In this document: positions 34,010 to 45,836 of the stretch, one piece after another | How positions within the stretch are numbered: position 1 is the first letter of the stretch | How the letters are laid out: every line of letters starts with the position of its first letter | From: Corythucha ciliata | Taxonomy: Eukaryota; Arthropoda; Insecta; Hemiptera; Tingidae | Reading direction: 5' to 3' | DNA length: 64,000 nucleotides | NCBI GenBank assembly: GCA_038030265.1 | Contig: CM075943.1 | Span: forward strand, 13,454,001-13,518,000 | Notes under the pieces: model-generated | Seen by the model: the letters and a program-made list of their open reading frames with translations, nothing else | Database searches by the model: none | Told to the model about the DNA's origin: nothing | Position numbers and translations under genes: made by a program

Positions 34010-34338
34010 CCGAAAAATACATAAATTTGCAATTTCGCTGAAATTAAAACACTAAACATGGCCATTTTGTGGACGTTTATCGTCCACGGATATCGTCGGT
34101 TTTGAGGACTTTTGGGACCGGAAAAAAGGCCCCGAAATAATAAATCTTACTCAAATTGACAATCAAGACCTTTGAACTTGCAGTTTGCGCGGAAATTGAG
34201 GCCAGAAATTTTTCATATTTCACAGGTATTCAGTTAAGAAGCTAAATAAGATTTGGCATCGAGTATTGTATCTCATTTTGCGGTTGTTCAAGTTTTGGAG
34301 GATCTCAGGGCCTGCCAAACCGGAGGCCGCGGACACCG

Positions 34339-34372
<34 letters not shown>

Positions 34373-34865
34373 AGGCCCTGACACCTGAAGCTCACAATTT
34401 CACTGATATTAGTACCTGAAACTTTGCAATTTACATGATATTTGCCTTCAAAATGTTGAAACTGTATTAGCACGGCATATTGGCCTTTTCAGCCCATATC
34501 ACGCCGTCCACCGCGGCCGGAGTATCCCGCGGATCTGATCTCTCAACAAAAACAATTGCAAACTTGCCATTTCATCGACATTTTAGCCCCGAAACTTGCA
34601 ATGTCTTCAAAATTGAGGCCCTTCAACTTGCAATTTTTCGAAATTTTTTAGGCGCTAACAATAAGATCCAAAACTTTTAATTGTGCAAATAAACTTACGA
34701 TTTCGTCAGAGTATTCGTCTGCAGGCTATGAGAGGTGTTTGGCCCAGTCAGCCCATGAAACTTGCAATTTCGCGATGTTTAAGCCAAAAAACATCTAATA
34801 TCGACGATATTAATCTCCAAAATGTTGAAATTTCGTGGTTATTCATTTACTCGCTGTGTTTATTC
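34010..34865 (+). repeat. Family C 30-bp repeat array (sense)
   Basis: Phrases TTTGCAATTTCGCTG, ACTTGCAATTTTTCG and GAAACTTGCAATTTCGCGATG recur. A small inverted structure with TCAGGGCCTG and CAGGCCCTGA ends surrounds a run of about 31 A (34340-34370). The array abuts an antisense A array at 34865. Confidence 0.75.
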
Positions 34866-36780
34866 GATCGGTTTGCGGAATTAGTGTTGTTTTTTTTCAA
34901 TTTTAGCAACAAAGTATAGTTTTTAACCTATGAATTAGAGGGTTTTCTCAATTTTTAGCAGTGAATTAGCACTTTTTCTCAACTTGAGCTTAAAAAAATA
35001 GCGTTCTCCTTAAATATCAGTCTCGCTCACGCTAACTAGTAGCAGGTTTTTTTCATACATTCTTAGACCTGCATTAACAATTTATGTTCACTTTCAGCTG
35101 TAGACTAGCGCTTTTCCACAGTTTTAGCCGCGAATTAGCGGGGTTTTTCACCTATGGTCATGAATTGGCGCTTTTTACCAATTTTGGCAACAAATTGAAT
35201 TCCAATTTTAGACACAATTGATATTTGGTTCTATTTTAGCCGCGAATTTGTGTTTTTTTCTTAATTTTAGCATCATAGCAGTAATTTTTCTCAATTTTAA
35301 CTAAAAAAGCTGTAAAAAAAAAACGTTTTTCTTAATTTTAGCCGCTCTAATAAGCGGCTTTTCAAAATTCACTGCAAATTAGCGGTTTTTTACGTTTTAG
35401 CCCTGAATTAACAAACTATTTTCACTCTGAGCGATGGATTAGCGTTTTGCCTCAGTTTTATTAGCTGCGAATTAACTATTTTACATGCAGTCATGAATTG
35501 GCGCTTTTTCGCAATTTTGTAACAAATAAATTGCCTGCATAAGTCTCTAACTGGCGTATTTTCAATATTATAGCGCTAATTGAAAGTGAGTTACAGTTTT
35601 TGCTGCGCTTTGTCGGCGCATTTTTGTGATTTTGTCCACAATTTCGGCCGCGAATTACTGATTTTTCTCTATTTTAGCTGACAAATTGTGTTTACCTTAG
35701 TTTTAGGCGCGATTGTACAAAATCACCCGCAAATAAGATGGGGTTCTTACATTTTAACCCCCCGCTCCCTGCATTAACAATTTTTTCGTTACTTTTAGCT
35801 ATGGACAAGCACTTTTTTTCACTTTTAGGTAGAAATAAGTTGCCTCCAGAAGACAATAATTGGCGAATTTTAAATTTTAAACACTTACTCCTACAATTGA
35901 GAAAAAGTGACAATTATAGCGCTAATCCGAGGATTAAAGCTTAAAAAATATGCTTAATCTCAGGCTAATTTTGATTGATTTGTGAACATTCGCGGATAAA
36001 ATTGACGCAACCCTAATTATGGCGTTTTTTGGGACAAAAATTGATGCCAAGAAGCGCTAGTTTTTGCCGTGAATTTACGTTTATTCACCTTCAACCATGA
36101 ATTAGCGGTTTTAATTCCTTTTAGTCGCGAATTGGTACTTTTGCTGCAATTTAGCATAAAATTGGCTCTTTCAGCCCATTTTAGCAGATAATTATATTTT
36201 CTTAGGGACGACCTGCTCCCTCCACGCCCCTCCAGTCCGCTGTGAGCAATCCAGGTTTATATATCGTTGGTTTTTCCTACATGTTTTTTATCAATTTCAT
36301 GGGCGAATCAAGTGATTTTTCTCAATTTTAGCCTCGATGTTTTTCACTTGAATAAAGCCTTGATATAAAGCATATTCCTAATTTCAGCCGTGGGCTTGAC
36401 CCAAAACAGCACATTAGTGCGGTTTTTGGGGGTACATTTTAGCCGTAAAATCGCCTTATCATACCGCGAATCAGCGATTTTTTCTAAATTTTGTCTGAAA
36501 GTGTCATCTTGAAACCACGAATGAGCGCTTTTTCTGCAGTTTTTAGCCACTAGCGCTTTTACCCAACTTTTTTCCGCCAATTTGCCCCAACATAGGCTCA
36601 TTAGACCACATAGTCAATGTTATCTGCTTTTAGGACCTTGGGAAACTTGGGATCAGCGTATTTTCTCTACAGCCGCGAATTTACCTCCAGATGGCGCGAA
36701 TTTTCGCAATTTGAGCCATCAGAATAGCGCTTTCGTAAGCTCAATCGAATAATTTAGCCACACTATTTGCTGATTAACTG
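34865..36780 (-). repeat. Family A 30-bp repeat array (antisense)
   Basis: Antisense A monomers such as AATTTTAGCCGCGAATT and TTAGCGCTTTTTC, period about 30 bp. The long variant monomer recurs near 35510, 35835, 36495 and 36665 (for example AAGTTGCCTCCAGAAG). Open frames within are repeat by-products. Confidence 0.85.
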
Positions 36781-36933
36781 TAACGTTCTATTCACCCCTG
36801 GTCGGATAGACTGAAAATCATCGAAAGGAGTCAAACCTCTTTCCAATCGTATATCAAAACTCCTTTACACGCACCTAAATCCATGAACATAGACCCTAAA
36901 AATCCTCATTTTTCCATATTTAAGCTTTTCGGA

Positions 36934-38560
36934 GGCCCCCTCCAATCTGACGGTGGTCCACCGCCTCACCGCCGTGGTCTGCTACGACGTAGTCGGTGCC
37001 TTCAACGCCGTCTAGTGGCCAGCCCTACTCGCCGAGATCCGCGCGGCTTCCATCCCGCGAAACATTTGTACTTGCTTCTCCGGAGCTATCTTTGCGACCG
37101 CCACGTCAGTCTCAGCCACGGTGGTATCACGGCCGAACAGGAGATTACATGTGGGTGCCCGCTGGGAGCGGTCCCGGCGTGTCTCCTTTGGGCCCTGGGC
37201 TTTGCCCCTCTCCTCCGCGACCTCGAGGCGACAGGTTTGGCAGCCACCGCTGTCGTCGACGACTTGGCCATAATCGTCTCTGCCCCGGGCCATCAAAGAT
37301 TTCTTCAGGAATTCCGCCGCATCGACGACCTCGTTGCCACGACCTGGTGCGACACCCGTCGCTTGCCAAGTCGTCGATCACCATCTTCCGCGGAACACAG
37401 CTCTTCCCAGCGCAACATCACCTAATCACGCTTCGTAATCAAACAATGTCGATGACAACCTCCATGCGGTACCTAGGCGTGACCATAATGCGCTCAGGAC
37501 TGCCAACCCTGCACATTGCGAGCCTGGCCAACACCACGATGCCAACCTGCAACTTCCTTCGAGAAATCTCCGGGCGTGGATGGGGGCCCACATTCCAGAA
37601 GAGACTCCTCTACTATAAAGCAGCGTTTGTTCCGCGCGTAGCCTTCGCGTGCGCTCTGTGGTGGCCGCGGGCACGTCGATCCCAGCGATAACAAATTCGC
37701 AACATCCAACGTCGCTTCTTTATTGCCGCTCTCCGCGCTTATTCCACATTCAACGCTCCACGTCCTAGCGGGAGTCCTCCCACTAGACGTCGAGCTCGAC
37801 GTGCTGGGCGGCCATGCGTGCCCGAAAGCTCGACATCCACAATCCGCTTTCACCATGGCTGCATAGTCCATCCCGGCAACGCTCGCCGACGCGGATTATC
37901 ACAAGGCCTGCCATCACGCCGCCATTCAGGAATGGCAACGAGAATGGTCCACCGTGACAACAGGACGCCACACATACGAAATAATCCCGGACGTACGGGA
38001 GCGCTTGCGGTGGAAGTGGAGCTTCTTGATTTACCCCGATGTCCAACTCCTTTCGGGACACGGCTCTTTCAACGGGAAGCTGCACTTCCACCGACGTTGA
38101 GTCAGCCCTGACTGTCCTTGCGGGGGCGAGGCCGAAACAGCAGAGCACGTTATCCGCCACTGCTCGTTACATTCTCGTCAACGAGATCGGTGGCGAATCC
38201 CCACCGACCTCAAAAACCTCGTCGCCTGCAAGTCGTCAGCTCTCGCCGCTATCTGTGCTTCGCCAACGCGTGGTGCAGTCGAAGAGGAGATGGCCCGGAC
38301 ATCGGCCAACCGAAAGGAGCAATGGATACCCAGAGCACCAACGAGAGGACCTCCGAGACCAGTCATTATCAACGCCGCTCTCAATCGTCACGTCAAAAGC
38401 GCCCCCTCCCCTCAACGCCTACAGCAGCAGCTCGCCGGTAGCACCGTCTGCTCATTGCACGGGTATCTATCCTCACCCCTACTTTACCACCTGTAAAACT
38501 CCCCACCGCCATGTGGTCCACACCGGTAACGCACCAGCCTTGACCAGCTGGTGTGGCTGA
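36934..38560 (+). pseudogene. R1-like non-LTR retrotransposon, 5'-truncated reverse transcriptase
   Basis: Remnant of a non-LTR retrotransposon whose product would copy its own RNA at a nicked target. The reading passes through several frames because of frameshifts and a stop. Visible RT blocks are the first catalytic Asp region (CYDVVGAFNAV then a stop, about 36970-37012), the GCPLGAVPACLLWAL block (about 37153-37197) and the catalytic VVDD box (about 37252-37266), where most relatives have YADD. A YLGV block follows at about 37470, then a long C-terminal part that ends in a CCHC knuckle (CPCG...H...C, about 38112-38163), typical of R1-type proteins. The endonuclease and gag-like ORF are missing. 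Codon use is G+C-rich compared with the neighbours, so it arrived by insertion. R1 elements normally enter 28S rDNA, but no rDNA is seen here. Confidence 0.85.
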
Positions 38561-38720
38561 TGGGGAGCGGAGCGAAGATGACCAGGACTAGCACGTGTCG
38601 GGTCACTTCCCGGCCGTCATGTCAGGCTTAAACCTGGTCGTGTGCCTTTCAAGGCAGCAAGCCAGGGCGGGAAGAAGGCACACACCTGGTCCTCCGCCTC
38701 GCCTCTATACCTCGGTACGC
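38561..38720 (+). other. Probable 3' UTR of the R1-like element
   Basis: G+C-rich sequence continues past the last coding block with inverted phrases (ACCAGGAC, ACCTGGTC) and stops shortly before the MITE. No poly(A) tail is visible. The true 3' end may lie beyond the MITE, near 38909-38950, where G+C-rich sequence resumes. Confidence 0.45.
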
Positions 38721-38723
38721 TAA

Positions 38724-38905
38724 GGCCCGGCGCACACTAGAAGAAAAAACGACGCGCGAGTCGGCGTCTTTTTTCTAGGGAAAGAGACGACTCTCGCGTA
38801 CGCGTCCAATGTGAATGGCCCCATAGAGTTCTTTGTGTTTTTACCGCACGAGTCGGACGCTGACGCGCGCGTCGGCGTCTTTTTTCTCCTAGTGTGCGCG
38901 GGGCC
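38724..38905. mobile_element. 182-bp Harbinger-like MITE
   Basis: The left end GGCCCGGCGCACACTAG and right end CTAGTGTGCGCGGGGCC are near-perfect inverted repeats. They continue inwards as AGAAAAAACGACGC on one side and GGCGTCTTTTTTCT on the other. It is flanked by the trinucleotide TAA on both sides (38721-38723, 38906-38908), the classic PIF/Harbinger target duplication. The interior is CpG-rich, with ACTCTCGCGTACGCG and GACGCGCGCGTCGG. No coding capacity. It sits at the tail of the R1-like element, so it inserted later. Confidence 0.88.
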
Positions 38906-38908
38906 TAA

Positions 38909-41575
38909 TGCCGCAACCCGAGTCCGTTCTCGGCATCGTTCTAAATTCATCTCATGATGTGGAGGCTCCCCATTTGATCCAGTGGAATTTTAGTCGCTCA
39001 CGTATATAAATACATAATTATGCAAAAAGTCAGTTGGCCCCTGATGTGGATGGTTAGCGGTCATCCCCCGCGATTAATGCGGTCATCGCAGATGAGATGT
39101 GGAACGGAAGCAAAATGGTATAATTTGCGATGACCTGTTCCAGAGAAACAAGAATTGAATAAAAATTACGGAGAAGAATCTCCGCGATTATAATTTAAAA
39201 AAAAAAAACCCCCCGGGGGTATAGAAAAAAATATAGCGGGGTCATTAAATTCTGATTTGTTTAACTACTTAAATCGATTTCCCGAAGTTAATGACTCATC
39301 ATAAAGGGATGTTTTGAAACAGTCCAATTTCCCCAAAGATATATGGTTAGTGGGTTAAAAGCAAGAATCAATTATAAATCGATTACTGAAAAGTCTCGTT
39401 TTAAACAGTTTCGGGTATTTCCGTTTAACTGTACAAACAATAGGGGGGGGGGGATGAGCCAATCGAGCACGGCGGTGAGGGACAGAAATTTGAGGAAAAA
39501 AATCTACGCCTATCGAGTAGAATGAAAAATACCCAAATTTCGACCATAAATTGACTTTCTAATCATCCTGTTGAACGAGAAAGCAAATAAATGGGTTCGT
39601 CTTAATCATTCAAGAAGAAAGCGGAGGTTAAAATCATTAAATTGAAAAATGAGGGCCGGATCTGCGGTTTTATTTTTATCTTCTCTGTATTTTTTTGTCG
39701 TTTTTTTTGCACTGTCCGAAACCGCAAATAAATGACGCCTCATGAAGATTCATAAATTTTTCGAGTTTTTTCGTTCTGTTTTTTGCCCCGAAGGCTTGCC
39801 TCCTTCGAAATAATTTAATCTTCGCCTATTCCAATATTCCATTAATTTAAGAATTGAGAACATGGTGAGGGTAAAATTATATTCTCTTAGTATTTCTTGG
39901 GTGGGTTGAAACCTATAAGAGCGCCAGATGCTGGTGTTTGTATGAAGAGAAATGCTCGCAAAGTATAGGGGTGGAATCTTCCACCTGTGGGAAATCGAAA
40001 GTGCTTTTTCCCATCAGAAAACATTCAGATTATGAATATGAAAATTGCTTCCGATTGACAAGATTACCATTGAAGGTTAGCCGGTAAATTAAGCCAAATT
40101 GAAGTGACTTTAATGCTCACAAAGAGCAGAGGAATATTCCAGAAAATATAGAATTATGATCGCTCGGACTCATTTTTCGCTTTGGGGATTATCACCGTAA
40201 TTAGGCTACAATCTTCTTCATAGCCGGGGTTTTCCCATTAGTATGAAAAATACCAGAACACGTAACAATTTATTTCTCCCCCCCACCCCTTCCTCCTCAC
40301 CATCAAAGAAACACGGCTAAATACGAACGTATTCTAACTTCTCTGCCTAACACAAAAAAACCCTCAATTAAAGTTTATATCGGTGTGAAAAATCTTACGG
40401 CGCACATGCAATAAACATTGGTCATTAAAATTAATAACGAACTAAAAAAACTAAAATAATTCCAAGGAGTCCGACTCACATTAACAAACAAAAAGCGAAA
40501 TAGTAAATTTGTGATAGTACATTTATAATACACCGTTATCGAAAACTATAGAACAGAGAAGCAATAATTAGAAGGAAACTTCGCAGAGTGAATTAGTGTT
40601 GTCGACTACTGAATTACGAGGCTCCTGAACATTTTATGCGCCAGGAAAAGTCCAATAATTGAAATGTATAATTTTATACGAGGTGGTCGGGCCTCCAACT
40701 GGAAGAATGATAAATATGTGAAGAAAAAAGGTCAAGGTTAAAAGCCGATTACTCCCCTAAAACATGGGCGAATTCAGAAAATCTCGATTGAAATTAAGTC
40801 GGCGTTAAACCAGTACTCAGGGAGGAGCTAGTATAAGGTTATTGAAATCAAATAAATGTTTTTAGACAAAGAACATTATTTTTAAATGCTAAAGAAAACC
40901 CCCTCCCATACAATTTTTAGGCATTGTGATGATGCTTTGAATGTTTACAAAAGCTTCTCATACCAGTAGCAGGTGACCCATGGTATTTTATACAGCTAAG
41001 TTTTGGAAATTTTAAATAGTTATAAAAGCATCATGCGATTAACGGGTTGCATGACCCTCTGACCAAAGTTGACCTTTCGTTCAGCCAGCGCAGCGCTTTA
41101 TTATTTATTTGCTCCTTCCCTCACCGTACAAGAAGAGCCCCAAATCCTTTCTAAATAATTGTCATGAGAAACCCCTCTCGTCCATCAAAATACATGGTCA
41201 GACGTTCTTTTCGCCCGAAAAACAGATTTTTACCCGGATAGGTACGAATCCGATCGGATATACTTTCACGGAAGATTCACCCTGTTGCCTTCCGAATTTA
41301 TATTTTTATCAAGACAGGCCGGGCGGTCTTGTGAGAAGGGCCCTCTGCTTTGAACACGATTATGTTTTCAGAGTGTCAAGTCTAACCGAGTGAGATCCCC
41401 CGAGAAGTCGGGGAGCGTGAAGCAAGCCGCACTGCACCCATGCACGTTTGTTGTTCAAAGTACTTGACAAACAACAATTTCGGCTAAACAAACGTAAACA
41501 AACGAATAGCACCGTTTTCATCGTTCGTTACGTTATGGGTCGGTTCTGGTTCATGTGCATCTGTTTTGGGGCGAA
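38909..41575. other. No gene recognised
   Basis: Unique-looking AT-rich DNA. Open frames at 39343-39525 and 41109-41393 lack domains or splice context. Near 41395-41415 is a short GC-rich hairpin (CCCCCGAGAAGTCGGGG). Confidence 0.35.
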
Positions 41576-41579
41576 GACC

Positions 41580-42980
41580 ACGGTTAAAATTGAGAAAATG
41601 TGCTAATTCAGGGTATACAAGGGGAAAAAATCGCGGATAAAATTGAAAAAAAGCGACACAATCGTGGGTAGCATTGGAAAAACAACAATTCGGGTCATAA
41701 ATTGATAAAAAATAGCAAATTCGTTACTGAAACATGGAATTAAAATTGCTAAAAATCTCCCGCTCACGGAATAAAAAGAGAAAATACGCTAATTCGTGGC
41801 TGAATTAGCGAGAATAACAACTTCACAGCAAAAATTGAGAAAAATTCCTGATTAGCGGCTACAACTCGGACAACAACAAATTTCCCGGAAAGAATCACTA
41901 ATTAATTCGAAGCTGAAATTGAGAAACATTCGCTATTTCCCGTCCCGTAGTCACTAATTCGCGGCTAAAATTGTGAAAACGCAAATCTGTCGCTTCTGAT
42001 GGATAGTTTCGAGAATGAGATTACGATAGCTCTATAAAATCGGATAAAAATTGCAAAAGCGGACTAAAATAAATTGAAAAAGTCACGACTCACATTGAGA
42101 AAATCACTAATTAGCGGCGCAGAGGGGCTAAATTTATTAATAAAGCTAATTTTCATCTCAGATAGAGAATAATCAGTGCTAATTCGCTTCTAATAATGGA
42201 AAAAAACATAATTTTCAGCTAAAATTGAGGGACATGCCCATTCGTTGGGAAAATTGAGGTCAATCCCAGCAGAATAAAATAGCTACTTGGCTGCTAAAAT
42301 TGAGAAAAAGCGCTAATTCGCGGCTAAAATTGAGGAATGTCACTCATTCACGGATAAAAATAGCTAATTCGTGTTATAAAAATGCACCCAAAAAAAGCGC
42401 TTCTTGGCTGCTAAAATTGAGAAGAAACGCTAATTCGCGGCTGAAATTGACAAACATTTAAATTTAAGTCAAAAATGGAAAAAACCGTTTGTTCGCGCTT
42501 TCTGAAGGCAACTTTGTGTCCAAAGTTAAGAAAAAGCGCCAATTCACGGTTATAGTATACGTTTTAAAGAACCCGTTAATTCGCGGCTATAAAACTGAAA
42601 AAAAAGGGCTAATTAATAACTAAAGGGGAGGAGGCGGGAGACTAATTTTGAGCTTCCAAACAAAAATGTGGAAAAATCCACTAAATTTTGGCTAATATTG
42701 TATAAATCATTCATTAGCGCGGATAAAATTAAGAAAAACGCTAATTTTCAGATCAAAATGAGATAAAGGGCAAATTTTCTGGTGAAAAAAGAAAGAAAAA
42801 AATTTCTAATTTGAAGGTAAACTTGAGAAAAAGCGCTAATTCGTGGCTAAAATCAAAGAATTCACAAATTTTCGGCTTAAACTGAGCATAAGCGCGCTTA
42901 TTGGTTTATAGGGATGTAGACATAGTGGTAATTTGCAGCTAAAATAATGAAAAAGTCATGATTTATCGCAACATAAAAGT
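41580..42980 (+). repeat. Family A 30-bp repeat array (sense)
   Basis: Good monomers at 42290-42340, where GCTAAAATTGAG recurs after exactly 30 bp. The long variant monomer lies near 42490 (GCTTTCTGAAGGCAACTT). The array changes into antisense family C at about 43000, the reverse of the junction at 34865. Confidence 0.85.
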
Positions 42981-43029
42981 TGTATTTCTTGTTTGTATTG
43001 TTGGAACAAAATATTAAATATCCGAACCT

Positions 43030-44110
43030 TTATTTTTTCTTTAGCTAGCAAACCACGCCGAACTGTGCCCAAAGCCTTGCAAACACTGCCACGAAATTAC
43101 AATAAGTCCTACAGCTAAAAACAGACGAAAGTGCAAGTTTCGAGTTAAAATATTCGATAAATTGCTTGTTTCCTAAATAGCCGCTAAAATTTGAAGTTGT
43201 GCGTATAAAAAAAGCCACAAAATTGCAAGTTTCGAGGCTACATATCAGTAAATTTCATGTTTCTGAATAAATAGTCACGAAACTGCATATTTTCAAGGAA
43301 TGACGGCTGCAAAATCAGTATTTTTAAGATGGGAGGCAGCGATATTGTTAAGCAACATTTTTGCTTTTCAACTCGATTGTGAAATGAAATGTGATCAGCC
43401 AGTCAATAAGCATATTTCATGGCCAAGAAGCAGAAGCCACTGAATTGCAAACATTGGAGACTAGTCGCCATGCACAAAATAGCTTCATTCAGAGTTTAAA
43501 ATCCTCGAAATTGCAAATATAATGTCAAATATCAGCGAAGAAGCCAGTTTCTGGTGTTTTCATTCGCGAAATCGTCCCGAAAAGTTCGGTGTCCTTTTTT
43601 TTTTCTGCAGTCAAGTCGGCCCCGAGAGAGCCTACATTATGGCCATTTATGCGATTATCCACGAAATTGCGCCATTCGGAGCTGAATTTCAGCGAAATGA
43701 TGAAATGATGGCTGATTTTCGGGGTGTGAATAACTGAAAAAAAAAGGTCAGGGGGCCTATTTTCTAACAACAAGCAATATTTTTTTCGCCAGCCACGTGT
43801 CTATTTCATTCATTTGTTCGAAGAAACTTAATGAAATAAACATATGACTGCGAAAAAGTTATTGCTTCGGAGTTAGAGAATAGGCCCCCAGTTTATGACT
43901 TCTATTTTCACAAAATTGCAAGTTTCAGGCCTTTTTCAGAGTCCACATTTGATGATTTGACTCGGGCCTAGCCGTCCTGACGGCTGACCAAAGCCTGACC
44001 AATAGGAGTATTAGCATGCAATTGTACCACTCACGATCAGAGCTAAAAATCAGCGAAATTGCAAGTATCGGGTCTTTATTTTTGAGAATTGTGTGGATTG
44101 TGGATATCAT
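43030..44110 (-). repeat. Family C 30-bp repeat array (antisense)
   Basis: Antisense C phrases: CACAAAATTGCAAGTTTCGAGG near 43215, GAAATTGCAAGTATCGG near 44055, and CACGAAATTGC near 43660. The 137-bp MITE copy 2 is inserted at 43752-43888. Confidence 0.7.
43752..43888. mobile_element. 137-bp MITE, copy 2 (CAG target duplication)
   Basis: The left end GGGGCCTATTTTCTAAC and right end GTTAGAGAATAGGCCCC are inverted repeats flanked by CAG (43749-43751, 43889-43891). It has exactly the same length as copy 1 at 5745-5881 and the same internal order: AAGCAATA near the ends and GTCTATTTCATT in the middle. The subterminal AACTTAATGAAATAAAC mirrors that middle phrase. No coding capacity. Family membership is certain from the shared ends; the superfamily is not. 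Confidence 0.85.
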
Positions 44111-44114
44111 TCGC

Positions 44115-44627
44115 AAATATTTTATTATTAGCGTAACTGGTCATGCATCAAGAAATACTTTTTGACATATAATTTCTCAATAATAAGTCTTTGTAATCGT
44201 ATGGCAAAAAAAATTTTTGACCCCCCTCAAAATTTGTAGTTTTACGTTTCAAAGTGCGCAGAATCCAAATCTGCAAACAAAATGTTCGTTCTCCGTCCTG
44301 GTTCTTATTCGCTGCAGGACCGATAGAAAAACACCAAATTTCGTTCAAAGGGTCCACTCAATACCTAGTTGGTCCTAACTTCTCGTCAGCCCGAACCTCA
44401 AAACTCCAAAAGGCTGGAAAAGGGCGTTAAAGTGTTCAAAATTCCGATAGAATTAGCCCTTTGCTGCGATTGGTCCCAAAATCGACTCAGATAATCACCA
44501 ATTAATTATCTTTCTTCTGAGACGAAGACGATGAACGAAATCGGTTGAGTTTGAGAGCGTGGTTCTGGGTTGGATTCAGTTATTTTATTCACTTGAAATT
44601 TCAATTTCCACGCCACTATTATCAATA
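44115..44627. other. No gene recognised
   Basis: Unique-looking DNA between the C array and the LTR element; nothing identified. Confidence 0.35.
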
Positions 44628-44679
44628 AAGTTGTAAGTTCGTTAAGCACTACGAATTACGTGAATCATATAGGAACACC

Positions 44680-45810
44680 CATAGAGATAATATAACTAGA
44701 GCTTGAATTGTCTATTCGCCGATCAAACGGGCTGAAGATAGCGCTCTTATTATTCATATTAAGGTTTGTACTTGGGGAGGTTTTGTTTAAATTTAACAGG
44801 CTTCAATGTGTTTGTTTACTGAATTTATCCAAGGAAGTAAACTGGTATTTCAGGAGTTTTTACTTCTACTGATTATTATAGGCCAAAAATGAATCACTAT
44901 TATGAGTACGCTGCTACAAGTAACATCGGGAAAAGGTTCAGTTTAGTTGTCTGAGCCCCCAGAGCTCCAACAACGACCGCACTCCGCACAATGAATGTCT
45001 CGTTCCACAATTTTCCTGCTGAAGGAAAATTGAAATAAAACTGGCTGGTCGTCCTAGGGACGAGCAAGAATGAAACACCCGGCAGGATAAAACCTTTATA
45101 CGGAACTTGGGGCGCTTTGGAATGGCAGCACGACAGAACCGGTTTTGCCTCGTACATAAGTGGATGGCTTTGTCCCGTCTTTAATATTGACACAAATCAC
45201 GTGCTGCAGACAGTCCAAAATTGATGTCTGAAGGCCCAGGGCGAAAACACTTAAACTCTCGTGCTCGCAGATCACTAAACATTCTACCAAATGAGTCAAC
45301 TTGAGGATTGCGGATCCTTCGTTGAGAGGACGTTAATAATCCCGAATGAATTGTATTATTCGCGGGAAATTAACAATTTCGGAGTCATGTTCGTCTGAAA
45401 TGCATACAAATAGTTGTCGAATGCTAGTTGAGAATAAATATAGAAACATTAAACTTCCTGCTGTTAACAGTAAGAACAAATTGTCACACAATTACAAACC
45501 TTAGATATAACTTCCTTACCAGTCACCAGGAGGCAGCCACTCCGATTTGACTCGCGAATTGCGCAGCGGTCCATGATTGACGTCACCAAGAGCTTGAGTT
45601 AGCTCCGAAAATCCCTTGCTATTGGTTGAAGAAGTACCTGTGGGAATGTGGATGGTGTGAAGGGGGACTTTTTGAAACCCTACCTTTTGAGACAGCCAAT
45701 GGGAAGAGACCTACGGAGGCACAACGATATCCGTATGACGTTAATCCTCGCCCCAGTTTATACTTGTCTGCGCATTCAATGCCCCCTCTAGTAGTTATAT
45801 TATCTCTATG
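44680..45810 (+). mobile_element. 1131-bp P-like DNA transposon, internally decayed
   Basis: The terminal inverted repeat starts CATAGAGATAATATAACTA at 44680 and is mirrored by TAGTTATATTATCTCTATG ending at 45810. It is flanked by a perfect 8-bp duplication GGAACACC (44672-44679, 45811-45818). The empty site is preserved in the other LTR, which reads GGAACACC once at 50078-50085. CA-starting ends, an 8-bp duplication and a THAP-domain remnant inside all point to the P superfamily. The element is too short for a full transposase and is presumably an internally deleted, non-autonomous copy. Confidence 0.85.
44945..45300 (+). pseudogene. THAP DNA-binding domain remnant of a P-like transposase
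   Basis: In P-superfamily transposases an N-terminal THAP zinc finger binds the element's ends. Here, plus-strand frames give a degraded version. There is a possible first Cys with a SNND stretch near 44950-44975, then the diagnostic VSFHNFPAEGKLK followed by a stop and NWLVVLGTSK at about 44996-45070. The conserved His, Phe, Pro and Trp are in their usual spacing. A weak VLADH phrase near 45260-45275 may correspond to the terminal C..H pair. Frameshifts and stops show it is dead. The zinc ligands are incomplete, so the call rests mainly on the SFHNFP...W core. Confidence 0.6.
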
Positions 45811-45836
45811 GGAACACCAAAAGGAATATATTTGGC

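Noticed and set aside
34304..34385. SINE with a poly(A) tail next to the run of 31 A.
   Set aside because: No tRNA-like or 5S/7SL-like boxes and no flanking direct repeats; the TCAGGGCCTG ends are inverted instead.
36996..38560. Several overlapping long open frames on both strands in the R1-like region (up to 231 codons).
   Set aside because: The region is G+C-rich, which lowers stop frequency in every frame. Only the pieces matching RT blocks and the CCHC knuckle on the plus strand make sense; the rest are shadows.
44900..45299. Minus-strand open frames in the P-like element (97 and 67 codons) as a gene.
   Set aside because: They show no family resemblance, while the opposite strand gives the THAP core VSFHNFP...W. 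Treated as shadows.
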